Shown here: positions 10,953 through 19,830 of the stretch, one piece after another
How positions within the stretch are numbered: the first letter of the stretch is position 1
How the letters are laid out: the number at the start of each line of letters is the position of its first letter
Assembly: GCF_010731635.1 (NCBI RefSeq)
Contig: NZ_AP022583.1
Location: 2,790,001-2,854,000 of the forward strand
From: Mycobacterium noviomagense
Lineage (GTDB): Bacteria > Actinomycetota > Actinomycetes > Mycobacteriales > Mycobacteriaceae
Reading direction: 5' to 3'
DNA: 64,000 bases
Made by a program: the position numbers and the translations under genes
Notes under the pieces: generated by a model
The model's input: only the letters and a program-made list of their open reading frames with translations
Databases searched by the model: none
What the model was told of the DNA's origin: nothing

Positions 10953-11026
10953 TCTGGCCGCGAGCGTGCATCGTTGTACGCGTATTTCGGCGTGTCGGTG
11001 AACAAACACGCACACTCGCGGCCAGA
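10953..11026 (+). terminator. Long-stem hairpin after rpsI
   Basis: TCTGGCCGCGAGCGTGC (10953-10969) pairs with GCACACTCGCGGCCAGA (11010-11026) with one mismatch, around a 40-nt loop that contains shorter complementary segments. AAAAG follows the right arm. It probably ends the rplM-rpsI transcript; the large structured loop is unusual. Confidence 0.55.
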
Positions 11027-11074
11027 AAAGGGTATGCCCGTTGCACGGCTGTCAAATGTGAGAGGTTTGTCCGC

Positions 11075-12406
11075 ATGGGTCGACTGTTCGGCACCGACGG
11101 CGTCCGCGGGGTGGCTAACCGCGAGTTGACCGCTGAGCTGGCGCTCGCCCTGGGCGCTGCGGCGGCCCGGCGACTGGCCAGCACCGCCACGGGCCGCCGG
11201 CCGGTCGCCGTGGTGGGCCGCGACCCGCGGGCCAGCGGCGAAATGCTGGAAGCCGCGGTGATCGCCGGGCTGACCAGCGAGGGTGTGACCGCATTGCGGG
11301 CCGGAGTGCTGCCAACACCCGCCGTCGCCTATCTGACCAGCGCCTACGACGCCGACTTCGGCGTGATGATCTCCGCATCGCACAACCCGATGCCCGACAA
11401 CGGCATCAAAATCTTCGGCCCCGGCGGTCACAAGCTCGACGACCCCACCGAAGACGAGATCGAAGAACTGGTCGCGGCCGGGCCCGGGCTGCGCGCGGTC
11501 GGCGCGGGCATCGGGCGCGTGGTCGACGCTGACGATGCACTGGAGCGCTACCTGCGTCACCTCGCCAAGGCCAGCACCGTCCGGCTCGACGGCCTGGCCG
11601 TTGTCGTCGACTGCGCGCACGGCGCGGCGTCGGTGGCGGCGCCGCGCGCCTATCGCGCCGCCGGCGCCCGCGTCATCGCGATCAACGCCGAACCCACCGG
11701 GCTCAACATCAACGACAGCTGCGGGTCGACGCATCTGGAGTCGCTGCGCTCGGCGGTGCTGGCGCATGGTGCCGACCTCGGCCTGGCCCACGACGGCGAC
11801 GCCGACCGATGCCTGGCAGTCGATGCCAGCGGCGAGGTCGTCGACGGCGACCACATCATGGTGGTGCTGGCACTGGCAATGCAGGAGGCCGGCGAACTGG
11901 CCGCCAACACCCTAGTGACCACAGTGATGAGCAACCTCGGGCTGCACCTGGCCATGCGCGCGGCCGGCGTCACCGTGCGTACCACCGGCGTGGGCGACCG
12001 CTACGTGCTCGAGGAACTGCGGGCCGGCGACTACAGCCTCGGCGGTGAGCAATCCGGCCACATCGTCATGCCCGCGCTGGCCACCACCGGCGACGGCATC
12101 CTCACCGGCCTGCGGTTGATGTCGCGGATGGCCCAAACCCGGTCGTCGCTGGCGGACCTCGCGTCAGCGATGCAAACCTTGCCGCAGGTATTGATCAACG
12201 TCGAGGTCGCCGACAAGGCCGCCGCGGTGGCGGCGCCGGAGGTGCGGGCTGCGGTGCGCGAAGCCGAGGAGGAACTCGGCGATACCGGGCGAATTCTGTT
12301 GCGTCCGTCCGGAACTGAGCAGCTGATCCGTGTCATGGTGGAAGCGGCCGACCAAGATGTCGCTCGTCGGCTTGCTTTGCGCGTCGCCGAATCCGTTACC
12401 GCCTAA
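11075..12406 (+). CDS. glmM: Phosphoglucosamine mutase
   Basis: Converts glucosamine-6-phosphate to glucosamine-1-phosphate for UDP-GlcNAc and peptidoglycan synthesis in the cytoplasm. The 443-aa product starts with the family signature [11 protein letters not shown]. It has the active-site phosphoserine loop SASHNP (about residues 100-105), the metal loop DGDADR (about 240-245), the sugar loop GEQSGH and the C-terminal phosphate loop RPSGTEQ. It corresponds to mrsA of M. tuberculosis. glmS, the preceding step of the same pathway, is encoded about 5.5 kb downstream. Confidence 0.97.
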   Translation: MGRLFGTDGVRGVANRELTAELALALGAAAARRLASTATGRRPVAVVGRDPRASGEMLEAAVIAGLTSEGVTALRAGVLPTPAVAYLTSAYDADFGVMISASHNPMPDNGIKIFGPGGHKLDDPTEDEIEELVAAGPGLRAVGAGIGRVVDADDALERYLRHLAKASTVRLDGLAVVVDCAHGAASVAAPRAYRAAGARVIAINAEPTGLNINDSCGSTHLESLRSAVLAHGADLGLAHDGDADRCLAVDASGEVVDGDHIMVVLALAMQEAGELAANTLVTTVMSNLGLHLAMRAAGVTVRTTGVGDRYVLEELRAGDYSLGGEQSGHIVMPALATTGDGILTGLRLMSRMAQTRSSLADLASAMQTLPQVLINVEVADKAAAVAAPEVRAAVREAEEELGDTGRILLRPSGTEQLIRVMVEAADQDVARRLALRVAESVTA

Positions 12407-12444
12407 CCGGGAACCGCTCGCGTCACTAGCGCGTCGTAGCGGGT

Positions 12445-12750
12445 ATGGACCAACATTGCCGTACCTGGATCGACGTCGCCGCGGTGCGGTCGGTCGCTAA
12501 CCGGTTTGACGGCGCGGCAGAAATCATCGACGGCGCAGTCCGTAACCATATGGCACACTTGGCCTTTAGCGGCGCCCGCGCGGGCCGCGCCCATGTCGCA
12601 CGCGGGGACGCGTTGCGCAGTGCGCTGAATCGCGTGTCGGCGCAGCTCAGCCAGTTGTCACGCGCGACGGTCGAGATCGCCGCCGCACTGCGCGCCACCG
12701 CCGACCACTACGCCGACGCCGAACTGCGCGCCGCGGCCCGAATCGGCTGA
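12445..12750 (+). CDS. Small ESX-associated helical protein, Rv3440c-like
   Basis: 101-aa Ala/Arg-rich protein, predicted entirely helical, resembling WXG100-like proteins in size. It matches in position and approximate length the hypothetical Rv3440c between glmM and Rv3439c. No WXG motif, signal peptide or membrane segment is visible. It stops 3 bp before the next gene, so the two are almost certainly cotranscribed. A paired role with the downstream protein in type VII secretion is an inference from architecture only. Confidence 0.7.
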   Translation: MDQHCRTWIDVAAVRSVANRFDGAAEIIDGAVRNHMAHLAFSGARAGRAHVARGDALRSALNRVSAQLSQLSRATVEIAAALRATADHYADAELRAAARIG

Positions 12751-12753
12751 CCC

Positions 12754-14281
12754 GTGAGCCGGTTTGACGTCTCGGGTCGGCTTGCTGAGGGACGGCCCGC
12801 GGTGGAGCACACCCAAAACTACGTGTGGGCCTGCCATGCCCTGGGCTATCAGCATCCCGACCTGACCGCGCATGGTTCCCAGGTGCGCGACTGGTACGAC
12901 AGCGAAGACGGCCTCGACCTGTTCGCGCTTGACGACGACTGCGCAAACCTGTGGGCAGCGGTCCACGAAATCGAAGAAGCGCTGGCCATGCAGCGCGCGC
13001 AACTCAGTTACCTCGCTGCGGCGTGGAACGGAGCAGGAGCCGACGCCGCGATGGAATCACTGCGCCAGCATTGCAATTCAGCGAACGCAGTCGTCGACGC
13101 GATCCGAGCGGCCGCCCAAGGATGCGAGGCCTTGCGCGACAACCTGTGGCAGACGGTCGACGCCAAAGTCGCGGCCGCCGTTGACATCGATGACCGCCGG
13201 CTGACCGAGCGGGCAGCCTGGTTGCCGGCGGCACAACTGGTGACAAGCGGCGTGGGCGACCAGCCGGCCGCGTATGAAATGGTGGAGCGGCGGGTAAAAC
13301 CCTATGTAGACAACGACATTCGTACCGACTGGCTCACCGCGATGCGCTCGGCGATGGCTTCGGTGGAGAAGTCCTACGACACCGTCACCGACGCGTTGAC
13401 CGCTGCGCCAGCGGTGTGGCTCCAAGCCGCTGCCGGTCTTGCCGACAGACACCTATGGGATGAGCCGATGGTGCCGACGGCCAGCGCGCCGGTTGAACCC
13501 GCCGCTGCCATTGCCCCACCAGCGCCCGCCACCACCGTGCCGGCCGCTGCGGCGACTCCGTTGCCGCCCGACAACACCATGCCGGCCGCTGCGGCGACTC
13601 CGGCGCCGCCGATACCGACGGCCCCGCCGGCGGATCTGCTGGATGATCTGCCGCCCATGCCGCCGACGTCGGCGTTGGACGCCCCGTTGGCTGATCCCGC
13701 CGGCCTGTCGAGCGGCGCGGGCGATTTCGGCGGCCTCGGTGGCGGAGGAGGGCTCGGCGGCCTTGGCGGTGGAGGCGGGTTGGGTAGCGGGCTGGGTGGC
13801 CTCGTGGGTCTGGCCGGTCAGATCGTCGACGCGATCGGTGGTCTGGTGGGGTCCCCTGACCGATGGGCTTGCCGGTCCTTCAGGGCCCGACGATCTACTG
13901 GGCGCCGACAACCCGCTGGGCGACGACCTGGACGCTGACGACCCGGTTGCCGACGCGGCTGACACCGACGATGGCGACCCGGACGACACGGACGACGACT
14001 CCGCGGAGACGCCCGACGAAGACGCCGAGCCGCAGGAGACCGGTACGGGTACTGATACCGGTGAAGGCGCCCAGGACAGCGTCCCAGAACCGGAGGGCAC
14101 AATCCCGCCAGCAGCGCCGAACGGCGCTGAGCCGCCGAGTGGGCAGGCCGGCGCGGCTGCACCGGTCGATAAGCCGGCGGCCGCGCCGGCGCCCGCCGAG
14201 CCGACGGCGCCGGCTCCGCAAGAGGAAGGCTCGACCCCGTGTGAAATCGCTGCCGACGCTTTACCGCAGGCAGGGCAGTGA
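12754..14281 (+). pseudogene. Rv3439c-like Ala/Pro/Gly-rich protein, frameshifted at 13848-13856
   Basis: Starts at GTG 12754 with a helical N-terminal domain of about 230 residues, then a Pro/Ala-rich repeat region and a Gly-rich stretch (GGLGGGGGLGGL). The first frame runs on into a basic tail and stops at 13938. From about 13857 the next frame continues as LTDGLAGPSGPDDLLG followed by a very acidic Asp/Glu/Thr/Pro tail to 14281, which is the composition expected for the rest of the protein. The switch falls in a GGGGTCCCC run; removing one C would fuse the two frames as GLVGSLTDG. It is either a real one-base insertion, giving a truncated 394-aa product, or a sequencing error. The intact protein would be about 508 aa. 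Confidence 0.7.
13539..13602 (+). repeat. Two 22-bp direct repeats in Pro/Ala region
   Basis: The 22-bp unit beginning GCCGGCCGCTGCGGCGAC occurs at 13539-13560 and again at 13581-13602, period 42 bp, encoding PAAAATP twice. The repeats lie in the low-complexity region of the Rv3439c-like gene and could change in number by slippage. Confidence 0.85.
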
Positions 14282-14285
14282 CACG

Positions 14286-15332
14286 TCAGCTCGGCAGCAG
14301 CTCCCGTAGTTGCTCGACAAAGCGCACCGATTCACCGCGGTCAGCCGTGAGGGGGGCCACCAACAGCGTCGTCGCCCCAGCCTCGGCGAAGGCCGCCACG
14401 CGCTCAGCGACGAATCCGCGCGGCCCGACCAGTGAAATACCGCGCACCAGTTCGTCCGGCACGGCGGCGATGGCCTCGTCTTTGCGGCCGGACAGGTACA
14501 GCTCCTGGATCCGGTTCGCCACCTCGCCGAACCCGTAGCGGGTGGCCAGGTTGTGGTAGAAGTTGCGGTTTTTGGCGCCCATTCCACCGATATAGAGAGC
14601 CAGCTGCGGTTTGGCCCAGGCCAGTCGCTCGTCGACGTGGTCGCCGATGGCCAGCGACACGCCGACCATGACGTCCAGTGGACCCAGTTGCGGATTCCGT
14701 TTGGCGTAGCCGGCTTTCAGGGCAGTACCCCACACCGACTCGGCCTTGTCCGGATAGAAGAAAATCGGCTGCCAGCCCTCGGCGATTTCCGCGGTCAGTT
14801 CGACGTTCTTGGGCCCGAGCGCGGCGATGGAAATCGGAATCCGTTCGCGGACAGGGTGATTGATAAGATGCAGCGGCTTGCCCAGCCCTGTTCCGCGATC
14901 CGGCGGTAGCGGCACCTGGTAGTGCTTGCCGGCGTAGTCGATTCGTTCGCGCCGCCAGACCCGTCGGCAAATGTCGACTACCTCACGCGTGCGGCCCAGC
15001 GGCGCTTCGAATTCGACACCGTGAAACCCCTCGATCACCTGCGGTCCAGAGGTGCCGAGACCCAAGTGGAATCGGCCGTCGGATACGTAATCCAGCCCGG
15101 CAGCGGTCATCGCCAGCAGGGTAGGAGTGCGCGTGTAGATGGGCAGTATTCCGGAGCCCAACGTGATGCTGTTGGTCTTTGCCGCGAGGTAGCCGAGCTG
15201 GCTGACTGCGTCGTAGGAATACGCCTCGGCGACAAGCGCGATGTCGACACCGACCTTTTCCAGCTCGACGACGTGGCCGACCGCTTCTTTGAAGCCGCCG
15301 GAGTAGTTCAGAGTTATGCCAAGGCGCATCAT
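14286..15332 (-). CDS. F420-dependent LLM-class oxidoreductase
   Basis: Luciferase-like monooxygenase fold, probably using coenzyme F420, cytoplasmic. The 348-aa product begins with a TIM-barrel first strand (MRLGITLNYSG) and carries family landmarks LGSGILPIYTRTP, GRFHLGLGTSGP and the later ISIAALGPKN strand. Substrate unknown; relatives are annotated as F420-dependent dehydrogenases of the Rv3520c type. It converges with the frameshifted gene (5-bp gap) and is transcribed after the hydrolase-like gene, 34 bp upstream of it. I do not recall this gene at this position in M. tuberculosis. Confidence 0.85.
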   Translation of the reverse strand: MMRLGITLNYSGGFKEAVGHVVELEKVGVDIALVAEAYSYDAVSQLGYLAAKTNSITLGSGILPIYTRTPTLLAMTAAGLDYVSDGRFHLGLGTSGPQVIEGFHGVEFEAPLGRTREVVDICRRVWRRERIDYAGKHYQVPLPPDRGTGLGKPLHLINHPVRERIPISIAALGPKNVELTAEIAEGWQPIFFYPDKAESVWGTALKAGYAKRNPQLGPLDVMVGVSLAIGDHVDERLAWAKPQLALYIGGMGAKNRNFYHNLATRYGFGEVANRIQELYLSGRKDEAIAAVPDELVRGISLVGPRGFVAERVAAFAEAGATTLLVAPLTADRGESVRFVEQLRELLPS

Positions 15333-15366
15333 GACTTTCTAGCACCCATCCGGTTGGCCGCTGCGC

Positions 15367-16209
15367 TCACGGCTTGAGCAGCGCGACGATCTTCTCTTCT
15401 GGGCTCACGGGTGCGGCATCGACCGGCAGGGCTTGGGTCTTGGGCAGCTGCACGTCGGGATCGGCGAACTCCCGATACTTCTTGTCACCGCCGAGTTCAT
15501 GCAGCAGATAGCCGGTCAGCAGCGCCCGAACCGCCTTCTGTGTCTTGCGGTGTGGGCCGCCGAGCCCGAACGCCGTCGCCAGGCTGCGTCCCTCGACCAG
15601 TCCGCGCGCCTTCGCTTTGCTGATCACCCGCAAGGTGGCGCTGCCCCACACCTGGGAAAGCTGGATAGCGTTGGATTGCAACGTCTTCTCGTCTCCGGGC
15701 GCGCTGAAAACCACGCCGGGCACCTTCAGCGTCGCCGCCGGCTGCTCGGCTGGCGGTTTGGTGACGGTCGGGAAAATCGCCGCAACCGCCTTCGGCTTGT
15801 CCGGCATGCCGGCCGCGGCGAACACCGCTGCGGCACCGCCGAAACCATGGCCCACCAGCCCCAGCTTCGTGGGATGCACACTGATCTCGCCGGGCCCGAG
15901 CCGCACCCCGGCGGCGATGTCAAGCGCAGTGCCCAGGTCGAAGGCCAGATTCAGCACCGAGGGAGCCAATCCCCGCTCGGTGTCGGGAGCGGCAGCGACG
16001 ATGCCCCAGGACGCCAGATGCTCCAGGAGGTCGGAGTAGCGGTGAACACCGGTCAGCCAGTCGTGGCCGAACGCAATTCCGGGCAGATTCAGCCCCGATT
16101 CGGGCGTGTACACGACGCCCGGCAACCCGGCGAAAGCGAGATCACCGCACAGAACACGGTGCGGGCCCCGACGAGTAAGGGCGGCGAACAGTTTGCGGGT
16201 ACGGGCCAC
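15367..16209 (-). CDS. Alpha/beta-hydrolase-fold protein, Rv3438-like, without a nucleophile serine
   Basis: The 280-aa product has an alpha/beta-hydrolase layout resembling dienelactone/cutinase-type hydrolases: an early FGHDW oxyanion-like segment (about 47-51), then the strand-turn LGLVGHGFGG at 116-125 where the nucleophile elbow should be. The elbow reads Gly-His-Gly-Phe-Gly, with Gly122 in place of Ser. Without a nucleophile it is probably not a conventional esterase. Length and position fit M. tuberculosis Rv3438. No signal peptide. It is upstream of and collinear with the LLM oxidoreductase. Confidence 0.75.
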   Translation of the reverse strand: MARTRKLFAALTRRGPHRVLCGDLAFAGLPGVVYTPESGLNLPGIAFGHDWLTGVHRYSDLLEHLASWGIVAAAPDTERGLAPSVLNLAFDLGTALDIAAGVRLGPGEISVHPTKLGLVGHGFGGAAAVFAAAGMPDKPKAVAAIFPTVTKPPAEQPAATLKVPGVVFSAPGDEKTLQSNAIQLSQVWGSATLRVISKAKARGLVEGRSLATAFGLGGPHRKTQKAVRALLTGYLLHELGGDKKYREFADPDVQLPKTQALPVDAAPVSPEEKIVALLKP

Positions 16210-16244
16210 GCGTTGACGTTAGCGCACGGTCGACACCGGCTGGA

Positions 16245-16694
16245 TTACAGCGAGTAGAGCTCTGGAAGATTGACGACGATTGCCTCCTGTGTGCTACGAG
16301 CGACGACGACCACGGCCGGCTCGTCCGGACTCGGATTCTCCTCGCGGTGCGGCAAATACGGCGGGATGAACACGTAGTCGCCGGGATTCGTCGACACCCG
16401 GACTTCTCCTGTGCCGTCGTGGAAGACGAAGTCTGGGTGCCCGCTGCGCACGAAGATCGCTGTTTCGGATTCGCCGTGGTGATGGTTGGCCGAAGCGACC
16501 GCAGGGGCGACGTGCGTCTCACCCATCCAGAGCTTCTCGGACCCGACCGTACGCCCGCTGATCGCCGCGAAGCGGTGCATGCCTTCGCTTTGCGAGGTGT
16601 CGTCATCGAGTTCCGACGACCTCACATGGCGCACGCGCTTACGCGTGGACCGGTTGTTCGGCCGCAGGTCGGGGTGGAAACCGTCGTTTGGCAC
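16245..16694 (-). CDS. Cupin-domain protein
   Basis: Single-domain cupin of 149 aa. Motif 1 is visible as NHHHGESETAIFVRSG and motif 2 as GDYVFIPPYLPHREEN, supplying the His/Glu/His metal ligands, so a metal-binding beta-barrel is likely. Substrate unknown. The start is set at GTG 16694 because a near-perfect AAGGAGG (complement of 16700-16706) lies just upstream; the in-frame ATG at 16736 and longer extensions lack such a site. It is divergent from the secreted-protein gene at 16763, with a compact shared promoter region. Confidence 0.82.
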   Translation of the reverse strand: MPNDGFHPDLRPNNRSTRKRVRHVRSSELDDDTSQSEGMHRFAAISGRTVGSEKLWMGETHVAPAVASANHHHGESETAIFVRSGHPDFVFHDGTGEVRVSTNPGDYVFIPPYLPHREENPSPDEPAVVVVARSTQEAIVVNLPELYSL

Positions 16695-16762
16695 TGCGTC
16701 CTCCTTGCGGTTGTCAGGGATCTCACAGGTTTGCATCGGGTATTCCAGGGAAGACGTGTCAT

Positions 16763-17107
16763 ATGAAAAATTCGACATGTATCGCCGCGTCAGCAGCGGT
16801 CCTTGCTGCCGGCTTCGGCCTCGCCGGTTTGGGCTCCGCTGCCGTGGCCCAGGCGCAACCGGGACCGTTCCCGAATTATCACTGGTGCCCAGGTCAGTAC
16901 TGGGATCCAGGCTGGGGTAACAACTGGGACTGGGGTCGTTGCCACGATGACTGGTATTACGACGGCGACCCGCACGACCAGGCGCACTGGCACGGTCAAG
17001 GCCCATGGCACCCGGACAACTGGCAGCCCAACGGCGGCCCCGGCCCTGGCCCCGATGGCGGACCAGGCGGACCTGGCGGCCCCGGTGGCGGGCCCGGCGG
17101 GCACTAA
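16763..17107 (+). CDS. Secreted Trp/Asp- and Gly/Pro-rich small protein
   Basis: 114-aa predicted exported protein. Residues 1-32 are a Sec signal peptide (MKNSTC start, Ala-rich core, probable cleavage after AQA). The mature part has a Trp/Asp/His-rich segment with two cysteines (WCPGQYW and WGRCHDDW) that could form a disulfide, followed by a Gly/Pro tail. Such small secreted proteins are common in mycobacteria; function unknown. The Gly-rich tail is not a PE-PGRS domain because no PE domain is present. A clear hairpin at 17158-17189 follows. Confidence 0.8.
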   Translation: MKNSTCIAASAAVLAAGFGLAGLGSAAVAQAQPGPFPNYHWCPGQYWDPGWGNNWDWGRCHDDWYYDGDPHDQAHWHGQGPWHPDNWQPNGGPGPGPDGGPGGPGGPGGGPGGH

Positions 17108-17157
17108 CTTACGGCGGGCGGCACGGCCGCTCGCCCAGGCCGACCGCCGCGATGGAC

Positions 17158-17189
17158 TAGTGCAGCCGTTCTTGGGGGCGGCTGCACTA
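17158..17189. terminator. Hairpin between convergent genes
   Basis: TAGTGCAGCCG (17158-17168) and CGGCTGCACTA (17179-17189) form a perfect 11-bp stem around TTCTTGGGGG. It lies between the secreted-protein gene and the convergent nitroreductase-like gene and could terminate both. Confidence 0.75.
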
Positions 17190-17238
17190 CCTTTACTGAC
17201 CGCGGCACAGCGGTGCATCCCAGCGCCGCGCGGTGTGG

Positions 17239-17766
17239 TCATGCGCCGGGCGTCAACCGCATCATTCGGATTGTCCGGATGCCGTCTATCCGCTCGGCGT
17301 AGTTGGCGTAGCCCGGGTAAAGATCGGCGGCGAGTGCAAACAGCCGGTCGCGCTCGGCGCCGGTTACCTCTTGTGCGATGAAACGGCCGCCGCGGTCGCC
17401 GATGTGCAATTCGCATTCCGGATGGGCAAGCAGGTTGTGGAGCCAACTCGGATGCCGCTGGCCGCCGTAGTTGGAAGCCGTCAGGATGACGGCATCTTCA
17501 TCAGTGAAATACGCCAATGGAGTTTCGCGCCGCTGGCCGCTGCGTGCGCCGGTCGATGTCAAGACGACCATCGGAAGCGCGCCTGCCCCCAGGTTCACGC
17601 GACCGCGTGTTGCCCGCATGATCGCCGCGTCCAGCGGGGCTGCGATCGCCCGGTGCACCGCAGCCCCGGGCTTGGTCGCGACCAGCGACAACAATGCGCG
17701 CTTCCATGCCGCACGACGTGCGCGCGGATCCGCGCGGGGAATCCCATTAATCGTGTCTTCAGGCAT
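17239..17766 (-). CDS. Deazaflavin (F420)-dependent nitroreductase-family protein
   Basis: Split beta-barrel protein of the Ddn/deazaflavin-dependent nitroreductase family. Diagnostic segments are LTSTGARSGQRRETPL, the ILTASNYGGQRHPSWLHNL F420-contact region and a C-terminal RTIRMMRLTP strand. Members reduce quinones or nitro compounds with F420H2; the substrate here is unknown. The start is uncertain: ATG 17766 gives 175 aa and leaves about 110 bp before divergent glmS, while in-frame starts at 17796 and 17862 are possible and would crowd the glmS promoter. Confidence 0.82.
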   Translation of the reverse strand: MPEDTINGIPRADPRARRAAWKRALLSLVATKPGAAVHRAIAAPLDAAIMRATRGRVNLGAGALPMVVLTSTGARSGQRRETPLAYFTDEDAVILTASNYGGQRHPSWLHNLLAHPECELHIGDRGGRFIAQEVTGAERDRLFALAADLYPGYANYAERIDGIRTIRMMRLTPGA

Positions 17767-17876
17767 GACCGGGCGATCGTATCCGCTGCCCAACATGCGC
17801 CGGCCGCTTTCCGCATCGCCCGTGGGAGCCGTGCGCAGGCCGGGGTAACCGGCTGCCTGCATTACCCTGATGGGCT

Positions 17877-19745
17877 ATGTGTGGAATCGTCGGCTACGTC
17901 GGGCAGCGGTCGGCCTGCGACGTCATCGTCGACGCGTTGCGCCGGATGGAGTATCGCGGCTATGACTCTGCCGGGATTGCCCTGCTCGACGGGCACGGCA
18001 AGCTCACCGTGCGCCGCCGCGCGGGCCGGTTGGCCAACCTCGAGAAGGCGCTCGAGGACACCGACGCCGCAGCGTTGACCGGTAGTACCGGCCTCGGTCA
18101 CACCCGGTGGGCCACCCACGGACGCCCCACCGACCGCAACGCGCATCCCCACCGCGACGTCGCCGGCAAGATCGCCGTCGTCCACAACGGCATCATCGAG
18201 AACTTCTCGGTGCTGCGCCGCGAGTTGGAGGCCGCCGGGGTGGAATTCGCCAGCGACACCGACACCGAGGTCGCCGTGCACCTGGTGGCGCAGGCCTACC
18301 GGAAAGGACCGACTGCTGGCGATTTCACTGCCTCGGTCTTGTCCGTGTTGCGCCGGCTGGAAGGCCACTTCACGCTGGTATTCGCCAACGCCGACGAGCC
18401 CGGCACCATCGTCGCCGCACGCCGCTCCACCCCGCTGGTGGTCGGGCTCGGCGACGGCGAGATGTTCATCGGATCCGACGTGGCCGCCTTCATCGAGTAC
18501 ACCCGCGAGGCGGTCGAGCTGGGCCAGGACCAGGCGGTGGTCATCACCGCCGACGGCTACCGGATCAGCGACTTCCACGGCAACGACCTGACCGGCGAAG
18601 CTCGTCCTTTTCATATCGACTGGGACCTCTCGGCCGCCGAGAAGGGCGGCTACGAGTACTTCATGCTCAAGGAGATCGCCGAGCAACCCGCCGCGGTGGC
18701 CGACACTCTGCTCGGACATTTCGTCGACGGCCGGATCGTGCTCGACGAGCAGCGTTTGAGCGACCAGGAGCTGCGCGAAGTCGACAAGGTGTTCGTGGTG
18801 GCCTGCGGCACCGCATATCACTCCGGGCTCTTGGCCAAATACGCGATCGAGCACTGGACCCGGCTGCCGGTCGAAGTCGAGCTGGCCAGCGAATTCCGCT
18901 ACCGCGATCCGGTGCTGGACCGCAGCACGCTGGTGGTCGCCATCAGCCAATCCGGTGAGACCGCCGACACCCTCGAGGCGGTGCGACACGCCAAAGAGCA
19001 GAAGGCCAAAGTGCTCGCGATCTGCAATACCAATGGCAGCCAGATCCCGCGGGAATGCGATGCGGTGCTCTACACCCGCGCCGGACCCGAAATCGGCGTG
19101 GCCTCGACGAAAACCTTTCTGGCGCAGATTGCCGCCAACTATCTGCTCGGGCTGGCGCTGGCGCAGGCTCGCGGCACCAAATACCCCGACGAGGTCGAGC
19201 GCGAGTACCGCGAGCTGGAATCGATGCCGGAGCTGGTGGCCCGCGTGCTCACGGGTATGAAGCCGGTGGCCGAATTGGCTTACCGATTCGCCAACTCGTC
19301 GACCATTTTGTTCCTGGGCCGCCACGTCGGCTACCCTGTAGCGCTGGAAGGCGCATTGAAACTCAAGGAATTGGCCTACATGCACGCCGAGGGTTTCGCT
19401 GCCGGTGAGCTCAAGCACGGGCCGATCGCGCTGATCGAGGACGATCTGCCGGTCATTGTCGTCATGCCGTCGCCGAAGAACTCTGCGACGCTGCATGCCA
19501 AACTGCTGTCGAACATTCGCGAGATCCAGACCCGCGGCGCGGTCACCATCGTCATCGCGGAGGAGGGCGACGACACGGTCCGTCCCTTCGCCGACCATCT
19601 GATCGAAATACCGGCTGTCTCAACGCTTTTCCAGCCGCTACTGTCGACCATCCCGCTTCAGGTGTTCGCCGCTTCGGTGGCGCAGGCCCGCGGTTACGAC
19701 GTCGACAAGCCGCGCAACCTGGCCAAGTCCGTCACCGTCGAGTGA
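17877..19745 (+). CDS. glmS: Glutamine--fructose-6-phosphate aminotransferase (isomerizing)
   Basis: First step of amino-sugar synthesis: fructose-6-P plus glutamine to glucosamine-6-P, cytoplasmic. The 622-aa product starts MCGIVGYVG, so Cys2 becomes the N-terminal nucleophile of the glutaminase domain (about 1-235). Two SIS isomerase domains follow, with SQSGETADT at about 360, and the protein ends with the conserved DKPRNLAKSVTVE. No ribozyme-like leader is recognisable in the short upstream region. Pathway partner glmM is nearby. Confidence 0.98.
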   Translation: MCGIVGYVGQRSACDVIVDALRRMEYRGYDSAGIALLDGHGKLTVRRRAGRLANLEKALEDTDAAALTGSTGLGHTRWATHGRPTDRNAHPHRDVAGKIAVVHNGIIENFSVLRRELEAAGVEFASDTDTEVAVHLVAQAYRKGPTAGDFTASVLSVLRRLEGHFTLVFANADEPGTIVAARRSTPLVVGLGDGEMFIGSDVAAFIEYTREAVELGQDQAVVITADGYRISDFHGNDLTGEARPFHIDWDLSAAEKGGYEYFMLKEIAEQPAAVADTLLGHFVDGRIVLDEQRLSDQELREVDKVFVVACGTAYHSGLLAKYAIEHWTRLPVEVELASEFRYRDPVLDRSTLVVAISQSGETADTLEAVRHAKEQKAKVLAICNTNGSQIPRECDAVLYTRAGPEIGVASTKTFLAQIAANYLLGLALAQARGTKYPDEVEREYRELESMPELVARVLTGMKPVAELAYRFANSSTILFLGRHVGYPVALEGALKLKELAYMHAEGFAAGELKHGPIALIEDDLPVIVVMPSPKNSATLHAKLLSNIREIQTRGAVTIVIAEEGDDTVRPFADHLIEIPAVSTLFQPLLSTIPLQVFAASVAQARGYDVDKPRNLAKSVTVE

Positions 19746-19830
19746 TTCTCGCGTCGAGACTGCAACCATTGCGGAGTTGCTCGGCGTGTCGTGTATGTAG
19801 TTGCAGTGTCGGCGAAATGACGGTGCAGGC

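Noticed and set aside
17040..17107. Gly/Pro-rich tail as a PE-PGRS protein
   Set aside because: No PE domain and only a short repeat; it is the tail of a small signal-peptide protein.
19758..19807. Hairpin ACTGCAAC/GTTGCAGT after glmS as terminator
   Set aside because: Stem of only 8 bp with a large loop; too weak to call.
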